19,207 bases of DNA from Candidatus Nomurabacteria bacterium (lineage in GTDB: Bacteria > Patescibacteriota > Saccharimonadia > Saccharimonadales > Saccharimonadaceae): the NCBI GenBank assembly GCA_031287975.1, contig JAITSF010000064.1:1-19207 (forward strand), written 5' to 3'. The notes beneath the pieces are model-generated. The model was not told the DNA's origin and searched no databases. It worked only from the letters and a program-made list of their open reading frames with translations. Shown here piece after piece: positions 1-5,271 of the stretch (position 1 is the first letter of the stretch; each line of letters opens with the position of its first letter). Both the position numbers and the translations under genes were made by a program.

Positions 1-89
1 CTTGCTGCAGACATTTGGTAATAATATTGCATAAACTTGCAGCAAGAAGTGCAGCAAGGACCGTCCTTGCTGCAACCGTTCTTGCTGCG
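1..89. repeat. Cluster of CTTGCTGCA 9-mers with a 25-nt perfect palindrome
   Basis: The 9-mer CTTGCTGCA occurs at 1-9 and 66-74, as CTTGCTGCG at 81-89, and inverted (TGCAGCAAG) at 38-46 and 50-58. The copies at 50-58 and 66-74 form a perfect inverted repeat: an 11-bp stem 50-60/64-74 around the 3-nt loop CCG. No T-run follows, so it is not a standard intrinsic terminator. It lies just upstream of the promoter at 134-162. It could be a set of regulator sites, a DNA hairpin element, or the tail of a repetitive Leu-Ala-rich coding region running in from the left. The repeats are directly visible; the function is unknown. Confidence 0.7.
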
Positions 90-133
90 ACTAATCCTGC
101 GATATGACAAAAACTAAAAAGTTAGTTTACCCA

Positions 134-162
134 TTGACTTTTTTAAGCATGTATGTTATATT
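134..162 (+). promoter_or_regulatory. Sigma70-type promoter upstream of the structured leader
   Basis: TTGACT at 134-139 and TATATT at 157-162 are separated by 17 bp. The predicted transcription start is near 169. Just upstream, 111-117 (AAACTAA) and 122-128 (TTAGTTT) form a 7-bp AT-rich inverted repeat that could be an operator or the end of an upstream unit. An AGGAGG at 164-169 falls at the predicted start and has no start codon at a useful distance. Confidence 0.7.
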
Positions 163-194
163 TAGGAGGTAGAGTTAAGAAATTTGCTTTACAC

Positions 195-245
195 ATGAGA
201 CATTTTGGTCTAAGGTTGGCTACGTTTGGGCTTTTTGCCCTGTAG
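195..245 (+). CDS. Possible 16-codon leader peptide within the attenuator-like region
   Basis: ATG at 195 opens a 16-codon frame, MRHFGLRLATFGLFAL, ending at TAG 243-245. The stop codon lies in the segment shared by the proposed antiterminator and terminator hairpins, as expected of a translated attenuator leader. Against this, the only Shine-Dalgarno-like sequence (AGGAGG, 164-169) is about 25 nt upstream, which is too far. Phe (3) and Leu (4) are enriched, but no tandem run of one amino acid exists. This is a speculative call resting on position only. Confidence 0.2.
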   Translation: MRHFGLRLATFGLFAL

Positions 246-290
246 CTACAGGGCTTTTCTATTGGTTAATAGAAAAGCTTACAACCCTTA
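211..290 (+). promoter_or_regulatory. Folded leader RNA with alternative hairpins (attenuator- or riboswitch-like)
   Basis: A closing stem pairs 211-218 with 282-290 (8 bp, one bulged C at 285). Inside, GCTAC 219-223 pairs GTAGC 242-246 and GGGC 228-231 pairs GCCC 237-240, giving one arm. A second arm is a perfect 11-bp stem, 253-263/268-278, with a GGTT loop. Together these form a three-way junction. The first arm cannot coexist with the terminator hairpin 237-254, and the second arm captures that terminator's T-run. I do not recognise a known riboswitch or T-box consensus. Pairings were found by eye, without energy calculation. Confidence 0.5.
237..258 (+). terminator. Intrinsic-terminator-like hairpin inside the leader
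   Basis: GCCCTGTAGCTACAGGGC (237-254) is a perfect 18-nt palindrome: a 7-bp stem with an AGCT loop, followed by TTTTCT. With the promoter at 134-162 it would yield a transcript of roughly 90 nt. It may be a conditional terminator for the downstream gene or the end of an independent small RNA. Confidence 0.55.
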
Positions 291-325
291 ATTGTCTGGC
301 TCTTTAAAATGTTTACTACGAAAGT

Positions 326-373
326 CTAGCTTTCCGTTTGGTGTATTGTGCGGTGCGCCAAGCGGAGAGCTAG
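326..373 (+). other. Long near-perfect hairpin in the 5' leader of the 450-977 gene
   Basis: CTAGCTTTCCG (326-336) pairs with CGGAGAGCTAG (363-373), with one G-U. The stem continues through TTTGGTG (337-343) against CGCCAAG (356-362), giving 18 consecutive base pairs including three G-U or U-G pairs, and further wobble pairs are possible toward the loop. No T-run follows, so it is unlikely to be a terminator. It sits about 75 nt ahead of the ATG at 450. Smaller hairpins follow at 396-409 (GCGC/GCGC) and 414-428 (CGGTT/AACCG), just before the Shine-Dalgarno. A regulatory, processing or RNA-stability role is inferred. Confidence 0.6.
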
Positions 374-449
374 AACAGAGTCTGGCTTTTAACTGGCGCA
401 ATGAGGCGCTGGGCGGTTGTCCAAACCGTTCCTATTGAGAGGAGTCCAC

Positions 450-977
450 ATGAGTGGAATTGGACGTCAGGCGTGGCTAAACGCATACAGGTTCGCCTCG
501 CTGGTCATGCTATTGGCGATTATTGGGGCGGTGTTTTGGCTGGTGCTAGCCGCATCGGCTCAGAACCCAGCCTTGACACCAACCCCAACCGCCCCGACAG
601 CGACCGAAACTGAGAGCGAGTTTGTCCGACCATCGGCGATGGAGTACGTCTCACAGACGAACTCGTATGTCGTCGGCGGAACAGTTGTGTCATACAAGTG
701 GCACACGGTGGCGGACGGTGTGGTTTACGACCCCACCGATACAGGCGAGGATGGCACGCCCCCCTATTACGCGGACGGATACGTCCGAATTAGGGACGTG
801 GAAAAGGTAGATTACACTACCTTTGTGTTCCGGTCAGACGACGGACAGGGGTTCGAGGTAAGCGACAACGGCAAGTTATACTTGTCTGTTGGCGAAAACC
901 TCGGGCTAGAGCTGATAGGCGACTCGCTGGACGCCACCAACTATCGGCTGGTCCGGATTATCTGGGGCGGCAAGTAG
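450..977 (+). CDS. Small membrane-anchored or secreted protein of unknown function
   Basis: The ATG at 450 is preceded by GAGAGGAGT with AGGAG at a good Shine-Dalgarno distance. An upstream in-frame TTG at 417 has no such support, so the 175-residue form is preferred. Residues 1-14 are short and basic, and about 15-37 form one hydrophobic segment (signal anchor or uncleaved signal, rich in Ala/Leu/Ile/Val/Trp). A Thr/Pro-rich linker follows (about 39-55, TPTPTAPTATETE), then a soluble domain of about 115 residues rich in Tyr, Val, Asp and Gly with alternating beta-type pattern. I recognise no family. Most likely it is displayed outside the membrane. The gene is a single unit with its own promoter, long leader and terminator. 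Its C-ending codons differ from the TTG/GAT-rich usage of dnaE next door. Confidence 0.75.
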   Translation: MSGIGRQAWLNAYRFASLVMLLAIIGAVFWLVLAASAQNPALTPTPTAPTATETESEFVRPSAMEYVSQTNSYVVGGTVVSYKWHTVADGVVYDPTDTGEDGTPPYYADGYVRIRDVEKVDYTTFVFRSDDGQGFEVSDNGKLYLSVGENLGLELIGDSLDATNYRLVRIIWGGK

Positions 978-1013
978 CTCTAAGCCCCACTTCCACACGT
1001 AGTAAGCATCAGA

Positions 1014-1036
1014 GCCCCACATTTCGTGGGGCTTTT
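1014..1036 (+). terminator. Intrinsic terminator after the 450-977 gene
   Basis: GCCCCAC (1014-1020) pairs with GTGGGGC (1026-1032) around a 5-nt loop and is followed by TTTTGCTTTT. A second copy of AGCCCCAC at 983-990 could pair with the same right arm, giving an alternative longer-loop hairpin. Confidence 0.85.
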
Positions 1037-1047
1037 GCTTTTAGATG

Positions 1048-1056
1048 TGATATAAT
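1048..1056 (+). promoter_or_regulatory. Extended -10 promoter of dnaE
   Basis: TGATATAAT (TG at 1048-1049, TATAAT at 1051-1056) is a consensus extended -10. No -35 is evident because the upstream sequence is the preceding terminator. The dnaE ATG at 1062 begins 6 nt after the -10, at the expected +1, so the mRNA is probably leaderless. Confidence 0.7.
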
Positions 1057-1061
1057 TAGGG

Positions 1062-4000
1062 ATGATGGCTGAGGAAAAGAAAAAGGCGAAATTAACGCCG
1101 GCGGATTATGTTCATTTGCACAACCACACTAATTATTCGGTGTTGGACGGTTTGACGCGGGTGGATGAGCTGTGTCGGACGGTTAAGGATAGCGGTATGA
1201 CAGCGGTGGCGATGACTGATCATGGCACGATTTCGGGTTGGATTGATTTGTACAAATGTGCTGAGCAGAGCGGGATTAAGCCGATTTTTGGGCTGGAGGT
1301 TTATATGGCGGCGCGTAAACATACCGACCGCGATCCGGCGCGCGACAAGCAACGGTTCCATTTAACGCTGTTGGCGATGAACAATGCCGGTTATAAAAAT
1401 ATTATGCAACTTTCGACCACCGCCAATTTGCATGGTATGTATTATAAGCCGCGGATTGATCACGATTTGTTGGAGAAATATAACGAAGGGATTATTTGTT
1501 TGTCGGGTTGCGCCAGCGGCGAGTTGGCAGAGGCTTTGAAAAATGATGATGTCAAAAAAGCTAAAGAAATCGCCTTGTGGCATAAGCAGGTTTTTGGCGA
1601 TCGTTACTATATCGAGGTTCAGGATCACGGACATCCTGACGCGCCGAAACATTGGCCGGAACAGAAAAAAGTCAACCAAGCGGCTTTAAAAATCGCTGAT
1701 GAGTTGGATATTCCGGCGGTGGTAACTTGCGATGCGCATTATTTGCGGGCTAGCGACGCCGAGGCACACGAGATTTTGTTGTGTGTCGGCACGGGGTCGT
1801 TTTTGTCGGACAGCAACCGAATGAGTTTGGCGGATTTTGATTTGCATGTGATTGAGCCGGAGAAAATTATTGAGCGGTGGGGCGATCAGCCGGATTTGAT
1901 TTTGAATTCTCGGAAGATTGCCGATCGCTGCGAGGTTAAGCTGGATTTGGGCGGGATTTTGATTCCGACTTTTAAAACGCCGGAGGGTTTGAGCGAAAAG
2001 CAGTATTTACATCAGCTAGTTTGGCGCGGGTTGTTGCAACGCTACAGCGGCCAGGAGGCGGAAAAATTAAGTGAAAAAGTTATTCGTGCCAAATTGAGCC
2101 GCGAAGTTGTGGAGCGGGCCGATTATGAGCTGAGTGTGGTGGACGAAATGGATTTTAACGGCTACTTTTTAATTGTTTGGGATTTTATAAATTGGGGGAA
2201 AAACCAAGGTATAATTTTCGGTCCGGGGCGGGGCAGCGCGGCTGGTTCGATAATTGCTTATGCGCTGAGAATTACCGATCTCGATCCGCTGAAATATGGT
2301 TTGCTGTTTGAAAGGTTTTTGAATCCGGATCGGATTTCGATGCCAGATATTGATATTGATATTCAGGACACGCGGCGCAGCGAGGTGATTGAGTATTGCG
2401 AAAAAAAATACGGGTCGGAGCGAGTTAGTAGTATCGGCACTTTCGGCAAGATGATGGCGCGCAACGCGGCGCGCGATGTGGCGCGAGTGTTGGAAGTCTC
2501 GTATGCTGAGAGCGACCGGCTAAGCAAGATGATTCCGGCGACTCTGCAGGGTCGGCCGATTAAGCTGAGCGATTCAATTGTTAATGATCCGGATCTTAAA
2601 AATGAATACATGACTAATCCGACCAGCAAGCGAGTGATAGATTACGCTATTCAGTTGGAAGGCACGATTCGTTCGCATGGTGTGCATGCTTGTGGGGTGG
2701 TGATTGCGCCGGACGATTTAGTAAATTATTTGCCGCTAGAAATGTCCCAGAAAGGTGTGGTGGCGACGCAGTTTCCGATGGGTCAGGTCGATGATTTGGG
2801 GCTTTTGAAGATGGATTTTTTGGGGCTGAAAAACTTAACGATTATCAACAACGCGCTGCGAATTGTGCGCAAAGTTTATGACAAAAAGATTGATATTTAC
2901 AATGTGCCGATGGACGATAAAAAAACTTTTGAGTTGTTCCAACGCGGCGACACAACCGGTGTTTTCCAGTTGGAATCGGCTGGTATGAAGCGGTATCTAA
3001 AGGAACTCGGCCCGACAACTTTTGATGATATTATTGCTATGGTGGCGCTGTATCGGCCCGGTCCGATGAGCGAAATTCCGAACTTTATCGCTCGCAAACA
3101 TGGTCGCGAGGATATTACATACCTCGACCCGCACATGGAATCGGCGCTGGGTTCGACTTATGGGATTTTGGTTTATCAGGAACAGTTTATGCAAATTAGC
3201 AAGGATATGTGCGGCTTTACCGGTGGCGAGGCCGATACTTTGCGCAAGGCGGTCGGCAAGAAAAAAATCGACCTAATGCGCGAGATGAAGCCGAAGTTTA
3301 TCGACGGCGCGGTTCGGCACGCTGGGGCGGATCGTGAGCAGATGGTTAAATTTTGGGATCACTTGGAAGAGTTTGCCAACTATTGTTTTAATAAATCGCA
3401 TGCTGCTTGTTATGCCATGATTGCTTACTGGACAGCTTATATTAAGGCACATTACCCAAGCGCTTTTATGGCGGCGCTGATGACTTCGGATTCCGGCGAC
3501 ACCGAGCGGCTGGCGATAGAGATTGCGGAGTGTCAACATATGGGGATCAAAGTGCTTTTGCCGGATATTAACGAGTCGTGTGTGGATTTTTCGGTGGTGC
3601 CGGCGACTGGCGATATTGGGGTTGGGTTGGCGGCGGGGAAGGGGGTCGGCGAGGCTGTGGTGGAAAAAATCGAGCAAGCTCGTGCCAGCGGCGGGGTGTT
3701 TCAAAGTGTAACGGATTATGCTAAGCGAGTTGATTCGAAGGTCAACAACAAACGAGTTTGGGAAAGTTTGATAAAATCCGGCGCTTTTGACAAAATGGCG
3801 GATCGCAGCGACCTGTTGTTTAACGTCGAGGCTCTAGGCGAGTATTCGCGCAAGATCCAAGCTGACAACAACAGCGAACAAGTTGATTTGTTTGGCGCGC
3901 TGCAGGATGCAGGAGTTGATGTCAAACAAGCTTTGCCGCAAGTTAAAATTGTGCCAGCGCCGACTAAATATTCCGAAAAGGACATGCTGGGCTGGGAGCG

Positions 4001-4751
4001 CGAGCTGTTGGGGCTGTATTTGTCGGCACATCCGTTGGATAAATACGATACGTATTTTACAGAGCAAACTGTTGGGTTAGCGACTTTGCAGCCTAGCCAC
4101 GACGGCTTGCTAGCGACAGTCGGCGGAGTTATTAACGCGGTGCGAGTGATCCAGACCAAGAGCGGTCAGAAAATGGCCTTTGTGCGGCTCGAAGACAAGG
4201 CCGGCGAGGGCGAGATTGTGGTTTTTCCGAGTTTGTTTGAACAGCTGGCGAGTCTTTTGGTGGTTGATAAAGTTATCAAATGTATCGGGCGGATTAGCGG
4301 CAAGGACAGGAACGGCGTTGACGAAACCGAGCCGAAAATTCTAGCGGAGTCGATTATGGCGATTTCTGACAACGAACTGGATTCTTATCGTCCGACTGGT
4401 ATGGAGATGACGATTAGCCAGATGAAAGCCGCTAAACCGAGTTCGCGCCGTTCGGCGCCGGTGTCGGTTTCGATGCCGGCAGAGGAGAAGCGCTCTGACT
4501 CTGCGCCACCACCACCCAAAATCGAATCGCTTAAAAAACTGTTCCTGCACGTTAAAAATCCTGGCGATGTTGAACTGCTCAACAAAACCAAACAGATTTT
4601 GAACGATTTTGCTGGCGAGAGCAAAGCTATTATGGTGCTGGGCGATGATAAAAAAGATGCCTTACAGCTGCCGTTGGGAGTGGAAATTTGCGATCAGCTA
4701 CTCACGAAACTTGGCGAAATCTACGAAGCCGATTGTGTGGTGGCGAAGTGA
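1062..4751 (+). CDS. dnaE: DNA polymerase III alpha subunit (replicative, C-family)
   Basis: This 1229-residue protein synthesises DNA at the replication fork. The N-terminal PHP domain (about 15-290) carries H20, H22, D29, H54, E79, H100, C150, D224 and H226, a full set matching the metal site described for proofreading-type DnaE1. The polymerase core has GPGRGSAAGS near 387, the catalytic pair D429/D431 in PDIDID, and the third aspartate D585 in MDFLGL. A helix-hairpin-helix/fingers region follows, then an OB-fold domain at about 1010-1080 (LATVGGVINAV...). The tail after about 1110 has a Pro/Ser-rich linker and a final small domain. The length is usual for DnaE. Two ATGs (1062, 1065) sit right behind an extended -10 with no Shine-Dalgarno. 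The last 31 bp overlap the convergent methyltransferase gene. Confidence 0.97.
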   Translation: MMAEEKKKAKLTPADYVHLHNHTNYSVLDGLTRVDELCRTVKDSGMTAVAMTDHGTISGWIDLYKCAEQSGIKPIFGLEVYMAARKHTDRDPARDKQRFHLTLLAMNNAGYKNIMQLSTTANLHGMYYKPRIDHDLLEKYNEGIICLSGCASGELAEALKNDDVKKAKEIALWHKQVFGDRYYIEVQDHGHPDAPKHWPEQKKVNQAALKIADELDIPAVVTCDAHYLRASDAEAHEILLCVGTGSFLSDSNRMSLADFDLHVIEPEKIIERWGDQPDLILNSRKIADRCEVKLDLGGILIPTFKTPEGLSEKQYLHQLVWRGLLQRYSGQEAEKLSEKVIRAKLSREVVERADYELSVVDEMDFNGYFLIVWDFINWGKNQGIIFGPGRGSAAGSIIAYALRITDLDPLKYGLLFERFLNPDRISMPDIDIDIQDTRRSEVIEYCEKKYGSERVSSIGTFGKMMARNAARDVARVLEVSYAESDRLSKMIPATLQGRPIKLSDSIVNDPDLKNEYMTNPTSKRVIDYAIQLEGTIRSHGVHACGVVIAPDDLVNYLPLEMSQKGVVATQFPMGQVDDLGLLKMDFLGLKNLTIINNALRIVRKVYDKKIDIYNVPMDDKKTFELFQRGDTTGVFQLESAGMKRYLKELGPTTFDDIIAMVALYRPGPMSEIPNFIARKHGREDITYLDPHMESALGSTYGILVYQEQFMQISKDMCGFTGGEADTLRKAVGKKKIDLMREMKPKFIDGAVRHAGADREQMVKFWDHLEEFANYCFNKSHAACYAMIAYWTAYIKAHYPSAFMAALMTSDSGDTERLAIEIAECQHMGIKVLLPDINESCVDFSVVPATGDIGVGLAAGKGVGEAVVEKIEQARASGGVFQSVTDYAKRVDSKVNNKRVWESLIKSGAFDKMADRSDLLFNVEALGEYSRKIQADNNSEQVDLFGALQDAGVDVKQALPQVKIVPAPTKYSEKDMLGWERELLGLYLSAHPLDKYDTYFTEQTVGLATLQPSHDGLLATVGGVINAVRVIQTKSGQKMAFVRLEDKAGEGEIVVFPSLFEQLASLLVVDKVIKCIGRISGKDRNGVDETEPKILAESIMAISDNELDSYRPTGMEMTISQMKAAKPSSRRSAPVSVSMPAEEKRSDSAPPPPKIESLKKLFLHVKNPGDVELLNKTKQILNDFAGESKAIMVLGDDKKDALQLPLGVEICDQLLTKLGEIYEADCVVAK

Positions 4752-5215
4752 TACAGGGCGATACCGGCGGCGACTGATACATTGAACGATTCTTTTTGTC
4801 CGAACATAGGGATTTCTATAATGTCGTCGCAAATCGCCAGCAGCTCTGGTGTCAGCCCGGCGGTTTCTTCGCCTAGTAGCAGGGCGATTTTGTCGGAGCT
4901 GGGTCGGTAGTTTGGCAGAAGTATAGAGCGCGCGGCTTGTTCTAGCCCGACTATTCGGAAACCTTGTTCTCGGAGAAGTGTTGTAATTTTTACAACACTA
5001 GTATCGTAATCAAAATCGACTAAATTTTCAGTGCCCAGCGCGGTTTTATGAAGTTTGTCGGCTAGTTTTTGGCGGGTGTGGGGTAGTCCGGATTTGGGGT
5101 TCGGCGTGTAGCCGCTCAACCAAATTTTTTTCACTCCAAAACCCTCCGAACTGCGAAAAATCGCGCCGACGTTCAAAATCGATCGGATGTTGTGAACAAT
5201 TACTACAATTTCCAT
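4721..5215 (-). CDS. SpoU/TrmH-family RNA 2'-O-methyltransferase
   Basis: This 164-residue protein has the three SPOUT motifs. Motif 1 is NIRSILNVGAIFRSSEGFGV near the N-terminus, with the Asn and Arg of the family. Motif 2 is LLLGEETAGLTPELL (about 113-127). Motif 3 is ESFNVSVAAGIALYHF near the C-terminus. Members transfer methyl from S-adenosylmethionine to a ribose 2'-OH of tRNA or rRNA, working as dimers with a trefoil-knot fold. Its length fits the minimal catalytic domain without an RNA-binding extension (TrmL-like size), but the target RNA cannot be told from sequence. It reads against dnaE and overlaps its 3' end by 31 bp. Its start at 5215 is 6 nt behind an extended -10, so translation is probably leaderless. 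Confidence 0.93.
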   Translation of the reverse strand: MEIVVIVHNIRSILNVGAIFRSSEGFGVKKIWLSGYTPNPKSGLPHTRQKLADKLHKTALGTENLVDFDYDTSVVKITTLLREQGFRIVGLEQAARSILLPNYRPSSDKIALLLGEETAGLTPELLAICDDIIEIPMFGQKESFNVSVAAGIALYHFATTQSAS

Positions 5216-5221
5216 TTACAT

Positions 5222-5230
5222 ATTTTATCA
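5222..5230 (-). promoter_or_regulatory. Extended -10 promoter of the SpoU methyltransferase
   Basis: Read on the minus strand, TGATAAAAT occupies 5230-5222, with TAAAAT at 5227-5222. The gene's ATG starts 6 nt further on at 5215. An ATG-TAA start-stop pair (5221-5216) immediately precedes the real start but probably lies upstream of the transcript's first base. Confidence 0.6.
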
Positions 5231-5233
5231 TAT

Positions 5234-5242
5234 TGGTATAAT
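5234..5242 (+). promoter_or_regulatory. Extended -10 promoter of the PilB-type ATPase gene
   Basis: TGGTATAAT (TATAAT at 5237-5242) is a consensus extended -10. Predicted +1 is about 5249. It lies only 9 bp from the opposing -10 at 5222-5227, so two polymerases could hardly occupy both promoters at once. Confidence 0.7.
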
Positions 5243-5271
5243 GAGGTTATGCAAAGGTGGGTATTTTAATT

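Noticed and set aside
3..107. Open frame ending in TGA at 105-107 that could be the C-terminus of an upstream gene (tail repeating V-L-A-A-T).
   Set aside because: It has no visible start and the opposite strand is also open across the same repeats. The openness comes from the repeat composition, so I cannot support a gene without sequence to the left.
294..430. Resemblance to RNase P RNA segments (CGAAAGTCTAGC and ACAGAGTCTGGCTT).
   Set aside because: The spacing is far too short and the conserved core of RNase P RNA is missing; only short look-alike strings are present.
417..449. TTG start at 417 for the small membrane protein.
   Set aside because: The ATG at 450 has a well-placed AGGAG, and the extension would run through the predicted hairpin at 414-428.
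5257..5271. GTG start at 5257 for the PilB-type ATPase.
   Set aside because: It lies within the Shine-Dalgarno AAAGGTGG that serves the ATG at 5272.
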